Assembly (NCBI GenBank): GCA_041676645.1 | Contig: JBAYRO010000122.1 | Coordinates: forward strand, 1-7,862 | DNA from: JAMLIN01 sp041676645 | GTDB lineage: Bacteria > Pseudomonadota > Gammaproteobacteria > Burkholderiales > Burkholderiaceae_E | Direction of reading: 5' to 3' | DNA: 7,862 nucleotides | Shown here: positions 1 through 7,755 of the stretch, in pieces | Layout: each line of letters starts with the position of its first letter | Position numbering within the stretch: position 1 is the stretch's first letter | Position numbers and translations under genes: made by a program | The notes under the pieces: generated by a model | The model's input: the letters and a program-made list of their open reading frames with translations, nothing else | Told to the model about the DNA's origin: nothing | Database searches by the model: none

Positions 1-107
1 ATTCATCAATGAAGGCCACCTGGAAAGAGGCCGTTCTCGCCGAGAGCGGGGACACGGTCGTCGTCGAAGGCAATCACTACTTCCCGGCGGAAGCGATCAA
101 TCGAGAA
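1..107. repeat. Left copy of 107-bp perfect terminal direct repeat
   Basis: Bases 1-107 are identical, base for base, to 7756-7862 in the same orientation. The repeat occupies exactly the two ends of the window, which is the pattern of a contig that closes on itself (period 7,755 bp). It covers the first 33 codons of the DUF427 gene plus 8 bases of leader. It has no inverted termini and no insertion-sequence features. A de Bruijn assembler's end overlap on a circular or tandem structure would look like this; two true genomic copies are also possible. Confidence 0.97.
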
Positions 108-287
108 CACTTCCGGGAAAGCGACACGCACTCTCATTGCCCATGGAAGGGCGACGCCAGCTACTACGATGTCGTGGTGGGCGACGAGATCAACAAGGAT
201 GCCGCCTGGTACTACCCCGAACCGAAAGAGGCGGCGGCCTCGATAAGGGGGCGAATCGCGTTCTGGAAAGGGGTCACGGTGGCGTGA
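9..287 (+). CDS. DUF427 (NTP_transf_9) family small protein
   Basis: This is a complete 92-residue protein of the DUF427 family (Pfam calls the domain NTP_transf_9). The family motifs are visible in order: GNHYFP at residues 21-26, CPWKGDASYY at 44-53, WYYPEP at 67-72 and FWKG at 85-88, spanning the whole protein. No signal peptide or membrane segment is seen, so it is probably cytoplasmic. The biochemical role of the family is not established, and the nucleotidyltransferase label rests on fold resemblance. The ATG is supported by the right-end copy, where GGGAG (7751-7755) sits 8 nt upstream; here the window begins just after that site. If the unit is closed, this gene lies 50 nt downstream of atpG and 53 nt upstream of the chimeric ORF, and could be cotranscribed with both. 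Confidence 0.9.
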   Translation: MKATWKEAVLAESGDTVVVEGNHYFPAEAINREHFRESDTHSHCPWKGDASYYDVVVGDEINKDAAWYYPEPKEAAASIRGRIAFWKGVTVA

Positions 288-290
288 GCG

Positions 291-310
291 GGTCGGCCAG
301 GCTGGCCACC
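291..310 (+). other. Hairpin in the gap after the DUF427 gene
   Basis: GGCCA (295-299) and TGGCC (303-307) pair around a GGC loop. The stem extends through GGT (291-293) with ACC (308-310), leaving C294 bulged. It begins four bases after the DUF427 stop. No T-run follows, so it does not qualify as an intrinsic terminator. It could stabilise a transcript end, or be chance in GC-rich DNA. Confidence 0.35.
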
Positions 311-340
311 AGTGAGAGTCGGCGCGGGTGGAATCGATAC

Positions 341-934
341 ATGGCATTCAACGACATCGAACGCAAACGAACCGAGAAGGTGGTGGGTGCCTTTGTCGAG
401 AAGCGCCGGCCGCCACCGCATATCCGGCCGGAACTCGATCTGGGCTTTCGCGTGAAAGACCAGAGCGTGGAGATCTTCGAGATCCGGCCGGTCTGGCGGG
501 ACCCGGGGCAGAAAACGGAGCATGGTGTCGCCAAGGCCAGCTTCGTCAGGACGCAACGCGCCTGCTTCTTCGCCTTCCCGGGGCAGCGCGGTTTCGTGGG
601 CGGCTCGATGGGCGACGATGCCGTCATCCTGCAGGGCGCAGTCGCGGAAACCGACGACCAGCGCAACGCGCTGTTCTCCACCGTGCACGGTGCCGGCCGG
701 GTGATGAGCCGCACCGAAGCCGCCGGCCCGCGACGCGGTCGACGGGGCAAGGGAAAGATCACGCGAGAGATGCAGAACGAATGGCTGGCGAAAAAGGGCG
801 TGATCCTGCGCGGCGGCGGCGTGGACGAGGCGCCGCAGGCGTACCGGCGGCTGGCCGATGTGCTCGAGACGCAAGGCGACACCATCGAGGTGCTGCATAC
901 GCTGCGGCCACTGGTGGTGGTGATGGCGAGCTGA
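341..934 (+). CDS. Chimeric ORF: DUF3024 N-terminal part joined to RtcB C-terminal part
   Basis: This is a 197-residue ORF made of two unrelated pieces. Residues 1 to about 70 (with RRPPPHIRPELDLGFR at 22-37 and SVEIFEIRP at 42-50) match, from memory, the start of DUF3024 proteins, whose function is unknown. Residues from about 78 on match the C-terminal end of the RNA ligase RtcB: AFPGQRGFVGGSMGDDAV (78-95), the HGAGR motif (116-120) followed by VMSR, VDEAPQAY (161-168) and a terminal LHTLRP (185-190). His116 aligns with the RtcB histidine that becomes guanylated. Full RtcB is near 400 residues; about 280 N-terminal residues, including the Mn-binding Asp, Cys and His positions, are missing, so ligase activity is not expected. 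The ATG at 341 has GGTGGA 8 nt upstream and fits DUF3024 starts; an in-frame ATG at 137 would overlap the DUF427 gene and is unlikely. It may be a rearrangement joint rather than a working gene. Confidence 0.8.
   Translation: MAFNDIERKRTEKVVGAFVEKRRPPPHIRPELDLGFRVKDQSVEIFEIRPVWRDPGQKTEHGVAKASFVRTQRACFFAFPGQRGFVGGSMGDDAVILQGAVAETDDQRNALFSTVHGAGRVMSRTEAAGPRRGRRGKGKITREMQNEWLAKKGVILRGGGVDEAPQAYRRLADVLETQGDTIEVLHTLRPLVVVMAS
540..580 (+). other. Probable fusion joint between DUF3024 and rtcB sequence
   Basis: DUF3024-like sequence runs to about residue 70-72 (KASFVRTQ, ending near base 556). Recognisable RtcB sequence starts at AFPGQRG (from base 572). The few residues between, RACFF, cannot be assigned with certainty. 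They resemble the usual DUF3024 C-terminal tail as I remember it, or could be diverged RtcB. The break can only be bracketed, and no repeat, att-like site or transposon end is visible at it. Confidence 0.55.
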
Positions 935-1056
935 CCCGTGGCCTCGGACAAGGTGATGGTCAAGCGACTCATGCCAGCCTCACCAGCTCCGTGAGCTCGT
1001 GCAGTGGGGACAGGCGGCACAGGTACACTGTGGGGTCGACCCTGCGGACGCTGTGA
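935..1056 (+). promoter_or_regulatory. Leader region upstream of atpD with symmetric elements
   Basis: This is the only gap directly upstream of the operon, so the atp promoter would most simply lie here or further upstream. I see no convincing sigma-70 pair: TACACT at 1024-1029 is a possible -10 but has no good -35 at the right distance. No sigma-54 site was found. Three symmetric elements are present: CACCAGCTC/GAGCTCGTG (981-989 and 993-1001, one mismatch, loop CGT), ACAG-N5-CTGT (1019-1031), and the perfect palindrome GGGTCGACCC (1033-1042), 14 nt before the atpD start. Any could be an operator, but all are short. No small gene was found in the gap. Confidence 0.3.
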
Positions 1057-2442
1057 ATGGATGATCGTCGTGAACCGCGCCGGGGCACCGTGCTGTCGGT
1101 GCGCGGCAGCGTGGTGGATGCTCGCTTCCCTGGTCGGCTGCCCGAATTCCATAGCGAGCTGCGGGCCGGCAGCGACGGACGCATCGTCATCGAGGTGGTC
1201 AGTCATCTCGATACCGAAACCGTCCGGGGCGTCGCGCTCACGCCGACGGCCGGGCTGGCTCGCGGCTCGGTCATCATCGATTCGGGCAATGTGCTCCAGG
1301 TTCCGGTAGGCGAGCGGCTCCTCGGTCGCGTCGTCAATGTGTTCGGCGATACGATCGATGGCGGCGAGGATCTCGCCGGCGGCGACTGGCGTCCGCTGTA
1401 CGGGCTGCCGGTGTCGCTCGCCGACCAGGGCGCGACCTCCGAGGTCTTCATCACGGGCATCAAGGCCATCGACCTGCTGGCGCCGCTGGAGCGCGGCGGC
1501 AAGGCGGGCCTGTTCGGCGGTGCCGGCGTGGGCAAGACGGTGCTCATCACCGAGCTGATCCACAACGTCGCCGGCCGGCACCGGGGAGTGACCGTCTTCT
1601 GCGGCATCGGCGAGCGCTCGCGCGAAGCCGAGGAGCTGGTGCGCGATGTCGCCACCGCGGGCGTGACCGACAACACCGTGCTGGTATTCGGCCAGATGAA
1701 CGAGCCGCCGGGCGCCCGGTTTCGCGTGGGGCATGCGGCCCTCACCATGGCGGAGTACTTCCGCGACGACGCTCAGCAGGACGTCCTGCTCCTGATCGAC
1801 AACGTGTTCCGCTTCATCCAGGCCGGGTCCGAGGTGTCGGGCCTGCTGGGCCGACTGCCCTCGCGCATGGGCTACCAGCCCACGCTGGGAACGGAGCTGG
1901 CCGAGCTGGAGGAGCGCATCTGCACCACGCGGGGGGCGGCGATCACGTCGGTGCAGGCGGTCTATGTACCGGCGGACGACTTCACCGATCCCGCCATCAC
2001 GCACACCTTCGGCCATCTGTCCTCGCTGATCGTGCTGTCGCGCGAACGCGCGAGCCAGGGCTTCTACCCCGCCGTCGATCCCCTGCGCTCGGAGTCCAAG
2101 ATGCTGACGCCGCCGATGGTCGGCGAGCGCCACTACCACGTGGCGCGCAAGGTGCGCGAGACCCTGGCCAGCTACGAGGAGCTGCGCGACGTGATCGCGA
2201 TGCTCGGGCTCGAGGAGCTGTCGCGCGAGGACCAGCGCAAGGTCCACCGGGCGCGCCGGCTCGACCGCTTCCTGACGCAGCCCTTCTTCACGACCGAGCA
2301 GTTCACCGGCCTCGAAGGCCGGATGATCAACCTCGAGGAGACGCTCGAGGGCTGCGAGCGCATCCTGGACGACGAGTTCTCCGACCATCCCGAGCGAGCG
2401 CTCTACATGATCGGCGGGGTCGACGAGGTCGCAAAGCCATGA
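1057..2442 (+). CDS. atpD: N-ATPase catalytic subunit beta
   Basis: The 461-residue beta subunit hydrolyses or makes ATP in the alpha3beta3 head. The N-terminal barrel covers about residues 8-80. The P-loop GGAGVGKT is at 154-161 (Lys160, Thr161), the catalytic-Glu motif GERSRE at 185-190 (Glu186), the Walker B strand LLLID ends at Asp248, Arg266 lies in LLGRLPS, and the adenine-side Tyr337 is in FYPAVDP. The lever motif reads LEELSRED (385-392) in place of the usual DELSEED. The length is normal. An in-frame TGA (1054-1056) directly precedes the ATG, so no longer start is possible; the Shine-Dalgarno is weak (GGA at 1046-1048). The stop overlaps the atpC start as ATGA. Beta-first gene order and the GRLPSRMGYQPTL form point to the N-type rather than the standard F-type. 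Confidence 0.97.
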   Translation: MDDRREPRRGTVLSVRGSVVDARFPGRLPEFHSELRAGSDGRIVIEVVSHLDTETVRGVALTPTAGLARGSVIIDSGNVLQVPVGERLLGRVVNVFGDTIDGGEDLAGGDWRPLYGLPVSLADQGATSEVFITGIKAIDLLAPLERGGKAGLFGGAGVGKTVLITELIHNVAGRHRGVTVFCGIGERSREAEELVRDVATAGVTDNTVLVFGQMNEPPGARFRVGHAALTMAEYFRDDAQQDVLLLIDNVFRFIQAGSEVSGLLGRLPSRMGYQPTLGTELAELEERICTTRGAAITSVQAVYVPADDFTDPAITHTFGHLSSLIVLSRERASQGFYPAVDPLRSESKMLTPPMVGERHYHVARKVRETLASYEELRDVIAMLGLEELSREDQRKVHRARRLDRFLTQPFFTTEQFTGLEGRMINLEETLEGCERILDDEFSDHPERALYMIGGVDEVAKP

Positions 2443-2825
2443 GCATGCGGGTGAAGCTCGTCCTGCCCTCCGGCGTGCTGCTCGACCAGGAGGCCGTGAA
2501 GGTGGTGGCCGAAGCGCATGACGGCGCCTTCTGCCTGCTGCCGCGCCATGTCGATTTCACGGCCGCGCTGGTCCCGGGCATCCTCGGCCTGACGGCTGCC
2601 GATGGCGAGGAGACCTTCCTGGCGATCGACGAGGGGATCCTGGTCAAGCACGGCCAGGAAGTGCTCGTCTCGACCTGGAATGCCCTGCAGGGCAGACTGG
2701 GGGAACTCCAGCAGGCCGTGCTCGGGCAGTTCCGCGAACTGGGCGAAGAGGAACAGCAGGCCCGGCTCGCGCTCGGTCGCCTCGAGGCCAGCCTGGTGCA
2801 CCAGATCATCGAATGGGATCGATGA
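2439..2825 (+). CDS. atpC: N-ATPase subunit epsilon
   Basis: This is a 128-residue central-stalk subunit. The N-terminal beta-sandwich (about residues 1-85) shows the epsilon pattern VKLVLPSGVLLD near the start, DGAFCLLPRHVDFTAAL in the middle and an IDEGILVKHGQEVLV strand pair. A charged helical region (about 86-128, rich in Gln, Glu and Leu) forms the C-terminal part that, in F-type relatives, can inhibit ATP hydrolysis; whether it does so here cannot be read from sequence. It starts inside the atpD stop (ATGA) and ends overlapping the proposed atpQ start (ATGA), so it is translationally coupled on both sides. Its position directly after beta is typical of N-ATPase operons. Confidence 0.93.
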   Translation: MSMRVKLVLPSGVLLDQEAVKVVAEAHDGAFCLLPRHVDFTAALVPGILGLTAADGEETFLAIDEGILVKHGQEVLVSTWNALQGRLGELQQAVLGQFRELGEEEQQARLALGRLEASLVHQIIEWDR

Positions 2826-3169
2826 CCATGCCGGGCAAGGATGATTCCTCGTCGGTCGGGCCCACCGAGCTGGGCAGGCGGATCGGGTCCCGGGAGAAGC
2901 GCAAGGTCCGGGTACGGCGCACCCGGGACCGGACGATCTGGCATGGCGTCGGGGCGGCCGGGCTCGTCGGCTGGTCGATCGCCGTGCCGACCGTGCTCGG
3001 GGTGCTCCTGGGGCTCTGGATCGAACGCCACTGGCCGAGCGATTTCTCCTGGACCCTCGCGCTGCTTCTGGCCGGGGTGAGCCTTGGCTGCATCAATGCG
3101 TGGTATTGGGTAAGCATGGAGTCCCGAATGATCGAGAAGGACGAAGCGACGGAGGACGAAGCGCCGTGA
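2822..3169 (+). CDS. atpQ: N-ATPase membrane protein AtpQ (AtpI-like)
   Basis: This is a 115-residue membrane protein specific to N-ATPase operons and related to the AtpI-like family (ATPase_gene1). A basic, hydrophilic N-terminus (residues 1-38) is followed by two hydrophobic helices at about 44-66 and 76-97. The second helix ends in a GCINAWYWV motif typical of the family, and an acidic tail closes the protein. AtpI proteins are thought to help c-ring assembly or Mg2+ handling; a similar role here is inference. I chose the ATG at 2822 because it forms an ATGA overlap with the atpC stop, as at neighbouring junctions. An in-frame ATG at 2813 (118 residues) and one at 2828 are alternatives, and none has a strong Shine-Dalgarno. 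Confidence 0.88.
   Translation: MTMPGKDDSSSVGPTELGRRIGSREKRKVRVRRTRDRTIWHGVGAAGLVGWSIAVPTVLGVLLGLWIERHWPSDFSWTLALLLAGVSLGCINAWYWVSMESRMIEKDEATEDEAP
3151..3155 (+). promoter_or_regulatory. Shine-Dalgarno of atpR, supports GTG start
   Basis: GGAGG, inside the end of atpQ, lies 10 nt before the GTG at 3166. It favours that start over the upstream in-frame ATG at 3100, which would add 22 hydrophilic residues not expected in AtpR and overlap atpQ by 70 nt. Confidence 0.75.
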
Positions 3170-3477
3170 GCGGGTTCATGGGCCTGGTCCTTGCCATGGC
3201 CGCCGGCGCGGGCCTGGGCCTGTTCTATTTCGGCGGCCTGTGGCTGACGGTGCGCCGCCTTGCCGATACCGGCTGGCCGACGCTGCTGTTCGGCGCGAGC
3301 TTCCTGGTACGCACGACCCTGACGGTGCTCGGCTTCTACTTCGTGATGGACGGCAGCCTGGGGCGCGTGCTGGCCTGCCTGCTCGGCTTCATCGTCGTCC
3401 GCCAGCTGCTCGTCTCGCGCCTGCGCCCGGGAAGCGAGCCGACCAGCGCTCCCGGGCAGGAGGGCGCGCGGTCGTGA
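3166..3477 (+). CDS. atpR: N-ATPase membrane protein AtpR
   Basis: This is a 103-residue integral membrane protein of the N-ATPase AtpR family. Three hydrophobic helices lie at about residues 3-27, 38-60 and 64-84. Family motifs seen are FYFGGLWLTVRRL (20-32), SFLVRTTLTVLGFYFV with Arg49 inside the second helix, and GFIVVRQ with Arg79 in the third. Intramembrane arginines have led to suggestions that AtpR interacts with the c-subunit carboxylates, perhaps during ring assembly; that is published speculation, not shown here. The GTG start overlaps the atpQ stop as GTGA and has a good Shine-Dalgarno. The tail after residue 86 is hydrophilic and poorly conserved. Confidence 0.9.
   Translation: MSGFMGLVLAMAAGAGLGLFYFGGLWLTVRRLADTGWPTLLFGASFLVRTTLTVLGFYFVMDGSLGRVLACLLGFIVVRQLLVSRLRPGSEPTSAPGQEGARS
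3458..3463 (+). promoter_or_regulatory. Shine-Dalgarno of atpB, supports GTG start
   Basis: A consensus AGGAGG lies 10 nt before the GTG at 3474, within the 3' end of atpR. Together with the GTGA overlap it fixes the atpB start and rules out the much longer reading from 3240, which would carry a 78-residue out-of-frame translation of atpR. Confidence 0.8.
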
Positions 3478-4190
3478 CGATCACGCCCGACACGATCGTC
3501 TACTGGCACCTGGGCCCGTTCCCGATCACGGCCACCCTCGTGTTCACCTGGCTGGTCATGGCCTTGCTGGTCCTGGGCTCCTGGGCGGTGACGCGCAAGC
3601 TGTCGACCGGGACTTCCGTGCCGCGCGGCCAGCTCCTGCTCGAGATCTTGCTCGACGGCATCCGGGCGCAGATCCGCGAAGCGGCCGGGACCGATTCGGA
3701 CCGTTATCTTCCGTTCATCGGCACCCTGTTCCTGTTCATCGTGGTCTCCAACGTGCTGACGATCGTCCCCGGCTTCCGGCCCCCCACCGGCTCGCTGTCG
3801 ACCACCAGCGCCCTGGCCCTGTGCGTGTTCGTCGCGGTCCCGGCCTTCGGCATCGCGAGCCGCGGTCTGCGTGGCTACCTCGGAACCTACATGGAGCCCC
3901 ACCCGCTGATGCTGCCGTTCAATCTCATCGGCGAGGTGACCCGGACGATCTCCCTGTCGATCCGGCTGTTCGGCAACATGATGAGCGGCACGATGATCGC
4001 CGCCATCGCACTGGCGATCGCGCCACTGTTCTTTCCGATCATCATGAACGTCCTGGGTCTGCTGATCGGCGTGATCCAGGCCTACATCTTCTCGATCCTG
4101 GCCCTGGTCTACATCGCTTCGGCCTCGCGCGCCCACGATGAGCAAGCCGCCAGGACGACGGACCCACAAGAGGAAACACTCAATGGATAG
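3474..4190 (+). CDS. atpB: N-ATPase subunit a (ion channel stator)
   Basis: This 238-residue membrane subunit forms the two ion half-channels against the c-ring. Five or six hydrophobic helices are visible, beginning at about residues 16-38. The hallmark segment PFNLIGEVTRTISLSIRLFGN (148-168) holds Arg164, equivalent to the essential Arg210 of E. coli subunit a. The last long helix carries GVIQAYIFSILALVYI (199-214), the expected partner motif. The N-terminus is shorter than in E. coli, as in other N-type a subunits. The GTG start overlaps the atpR stop (GTGA), and the gene ends 8 nt inside atpE. The acidic C-terminal tail (221-238) is unremarkable. Confidence 0.95.
   Translation: MTITPDTIVYWHLGPFPITATLVFTWLVMALLVLGSWAVTRKLSTGTSVPRGQLLLEILLDGIRAQIREAAGTDSDRYLPFIGTLFLFIVVSNVLTIVPGFRPPTGSLSTTSALALCVFVAVPAFGIASRGLRGYLGTYMEPHPLMLPFNLIGEVTRTISLSIRLFGNMMSGTMIAAIALAIAPLFFPIIMNVLGLLIGVIQAYIFSILALVYIASASRAHDEQAARTTDPQEETLNG
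4168..4176 (+). promoter_or_regulatory. Shine-Dalgarno and A-rich leader of atpE
   Basis: AAGAGGAAA, with GAGG 9 nt before the ATG at 4183, sits in a stretch noticeably richer in A than its surroundings (4163-4183). A purine-rich, unstructured site is common before atpE, whose product is needed in many copies per complex. Confidence 0.6.
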
Positions 4191-4464
4191 CCTTGAGCTG
4201 ATCGGCATGATCTCCATCATCATGGCCGGGGCCACCGTCGGCATCGGCGCCCCGATCACCGCGATCGGCGAGGGCTGGGCGGTATCGCGCGCCATGGGCG
4301 CACTGGCCCAGCAGCCCGATGCCGCCCCGGTGATCTCCCGGACCCTGTTCATCGGCCTGGCGATGATCGAGTCCTCGGCGATCTACTGCTTCGTGGTGTC
4401 GATGATCCTGATCTTCGCCAACCCGTTCTGGAATCACTTCCTCGGCGTTGCGGGAGCGCAGTAG
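4183..4464 (+). CDS. atpE: N-ATPase subunit c (rotor ring)
   Basis: This is a 93-residue hairpin of two membrane helices that assembles into the rotor ring. Helix 1 (about 5-38) has the small-residue run AGATVGIGAPITAIGEG; the polar loop is RAMGALAQQPDAAP (36-49); helix 2 is about 50-80. Ion-site residues are Glu63, Ser64, Ser65 and Tyr68 (ESSAIY), matching the EST-I-Y pattern of the Na+-binding Ilyobacter c subunit, with Glu30 at the place of its Gln32. The paired carboxylates are typical of N-type c subunits. A Burkholderia N-ATPase ring was reported to have 17 subunits and to be H+-specific despite similar signatures, so the coupling ion is open. The ATG at 4183 is chosen because the earlier in-frame ATG (4138) would add a 15-residue basic extension. 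Confidence 0.96.
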   Translation: MDSLELIGMISIIMAGATVGIGAPITAIGEGWAVSRAMGALAQQPDAAPVISRTLFIGLAMIESSAIYCFVVSMILIFANPFWNHFLGVAGAQ

Positions 4465-5230
4465 ATGGCGATCGACTGGTTCACGCTGGTCGCCCAGGTC
4501 CTCAACTTCCTGGTGCTCGTCGGGCTGCTCAAGCACTTCCTGTACGACCGCATCATCGGGGCCATGAACGAGCGCGAAGCGCATATCGTCGGCCGCCTCG
4601 AAGACGCTGCGCACGAGCGCCAGGCCGCCGCCGAGGAAGCGGCCCTGTTCCGCAGCCGGAGCCGCGAACTCGAGGCGCAGCGCGGGCAGTACCTCGCCGA
4701 CGCCAGCGACGAGGCGGCATCCCTGCGCCAGCTGCTGATCGAGGAAGCCCGGATCGAGACCGGGAAGACCCGCTCGCAATGGCTGGAAGCCCTGCAGGCG
4801 GAACGGCAGGGCCTGCTGGAGGATTTCCGCAAGCGCCTCGGCCAGGGCGTCGTCAGCCTGTCGAGCCGCGCCCTGAAGGATCTTGCCGAGGCCGATCTCG
4901 AGGGGCGGATCCTGGAGGTCTTCGTGGAGCGGGTGCGCAAGCTCGACCCGGCCGAGCGGGACACCATCGTCGCGGCGGTGCGCGGCTCGAATCGCGAAGT
5001 CGAAATCCGTACCGCCTTCCCGGTCGACGCGCAGGCGCAGGCCGAGCTGTCGCGGGCGCTGCGCGAGCACCTCGACGATGGCATCGAACCGCGGTTCAGC
5101 GTCGTGCCGGAGCTGATCTGCGGCATCGAGCTGCGCGCCCATGCTCACCGCCTGGCCTGGAACCTCGACGCCTGGCTCGAGGGCATGGAAGCACGGGTCT
5201 TCGAGGCGCTGGACGAGAGCGCCGAGAACG

Positions 5231-5247
<17 letters not shown>
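4465..5247 (+). CDS. atpF: N-ATPase subunit b with delta-like C-terminal domain
   Basis: This is a 260-residue peripheral-stalk subunit, about 100 longer than a normal b. One membrane helix at about 5-26 (FTLVAQVLNFLVLVGLLKHFLY) carries the b-family VAQVLNFLVL pattern. A long charged, Ala/Glu/Arg-rich helix of coiled-coil type follows to about 135. Residues 181-250 (RTAFPVDAQAQAELSRAL, then FSVVPELICGIELRA, then NLDAWLEGME) match the C-terminal domain of the delta subunit, including its TAFPLS start and its ICGI/AGVI strand. The gene thus supplies both stalk and delta-like cap, which explains the missing delta gene. The ATG directly follows the atpE TAG, with GGGAG (4452-4456) 8 nt upstream. 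The 3' end overlaps atpA by 17 nt. Confidence 0.93.
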
Positions 5248-6795
<1,548 letters not shown>

Positions 6796-6799
<4 letters not shown>

Positions 6800-7713
6800 C
6801 GCAGACGCTCGAGGCGATGCGCCGCCGGATCGAGACGGCCGAAGACCTCCATGGCGTGGTGCGTGTCATGAAGGCGCTGGCCGCCGCGAGCGTACGCCAG
6901 TACGAGACGGCGGTGGAATCCGTCGCCGAATACCGACGCACGATCGAGGCGGGCCTGCAGATCGTCCTGCACAACCGACCCGAGGCGATCGCGGCGCAGG
7001 ATCCGGGCGGCGGGCGCTGGGGCGTCATCGTCTTCGGTTCCGACCAGGGCATGTGCGGCTCGTTCAACGAACAGGTGGGAGCCTTCGCCCTGGAGCAGCT
7101 CGCCGCCCTGCCCGGCACACGGGAGGATCGATCGATCGTGGTGGTCGGCTCGCGGGTCGCGGGCCGGCTGGAGGACGCCGGGTACGCGGTCGACGAACCG
7201 GCCCGCATGCCGAGCACGGTCTCGGGCATCACCGCCGCGGTCAGCGCCCTGCTGCTCGAAGTGGAGAAGCTGCGCTTCCAGGAAGGCATCGAGCAGTTAC
7301 TGCTCATTCACCACCGTCCCAGTGGCCCCGTGGGCTCGGCGCCGGACCGCATGCAGCTGCTTCCGATCGACCGCGACTGGCTCGAGGCGATCGCCACCCG
7401 GCGCTGGGACTCCCGCTCACTGCCCACGTTCAGCATGGACTGGCGCCAGCTGCTCTCGGCACTGATCCGGCAGCATCTGTTCGTCGTCCTGTACCGCGCC
7501 TTCGCGGAATCCCTCGCGAGCGAGAACGCCAGCCGCCTCGCCTCCATGCACACCGCCGAGCGCAACATCCAGGGCCACCTGTCGCGGCTGTCGTCCGACT
7601 ACCACCAGAGCCGTCAGCAGCAGATCACCGAGGAGCTGCTCGACATCGTGGCCGGCTTCGAAACCCTGACCGCGGAGGAAAGCAGCCGGGCAGGTTCGGC
7701 ACGCAAGTTGTAG
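6796..7713 (+). CDS. atpG: N-ATPase subunit gamma (rotor shaft)
   Basis: This 305-residue central shaft turns within the alpha3beta3 head. The N-terminal coiled-coil helix has RRRIETAEDLHGVVRVMKAL (9-28), matching the family pattern RI-S-NT-KIT-AM. The central fold has GSDQGMCGSFN (81-91), corresponding to SDRGLCGGLN. The C-terminal helix, about 242-291, contains SENASRLASMHTAERN (242-257), SDYHQSRQQQIT and ELLDIVAGFETL, all expected for gamma. A poorly conserved 14-residue tail follows. The similarity is clear but more diverged than in standard F-type gammas, as usual for N-type. The start overlaps the atpA stop (ATGA). It is the last gene of the operon, and no intrinsic terminator follows it. 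Confidence 0.95.
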
Positions 7714-7750
7714 GGCATGTGTGGCAGCCTCTGGACACGAGCATCCCGAT

Positions 7751-7755
7751 GGGAG
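7751..7755 (+). promoter_or_regulatory. Shine-Dalgarno of the DUF427 gene
   Basis: GGGAG lies 8 nt before the ATG at 7764 and ends exactly where the repeat begins. TCCC (7744-7747) could pair with its GGGA through a 3-nt loop, but four base pairs are too few to claim regulation. The gap 7714-7750 shows no terminator and no clear promoter. Confidence 0.65.

Noticed and set aside
1..107. Terminal repeat as an insertion-sequence or integron end
   Set aside because: The repeats are direct, begin and end inside or beside a coding sequence, have no inverted termini or target duplication, and no transposase or integrase is present.
291..310. Intrinsic terminator after the DUF427 gene
   Set aside because: The stem is good, but it is followed by AGTGAGAG rather than a T-run.
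137..340. Upstream in-frame extension of the chimeric ORF to the ATG at 137
   Set aside because: It would add 68 Arg/Gly-rich residues that are an out-of-frame reading of the DUF427 gene. The ATG at 341 matches the DUF3024 start and has a Shine-Dalgarno.
1001..1030. Sigma-70 or sigma-54 promoter before atpD
   Set aside because: TACACT lacks a matching -35 at 16-18 bp, and the GGCAC at 1016-1020 is not followed by the TTGC element at the right spacing.
274..2388. Long 704-codon open frame on the minus strand
   Set aside because: It lies opposite atpD and the chimeric ORF, both supported by protein motifs. Its translation shows no recognisable domain, and long antisense frames are common in GC-rich coding DNA.
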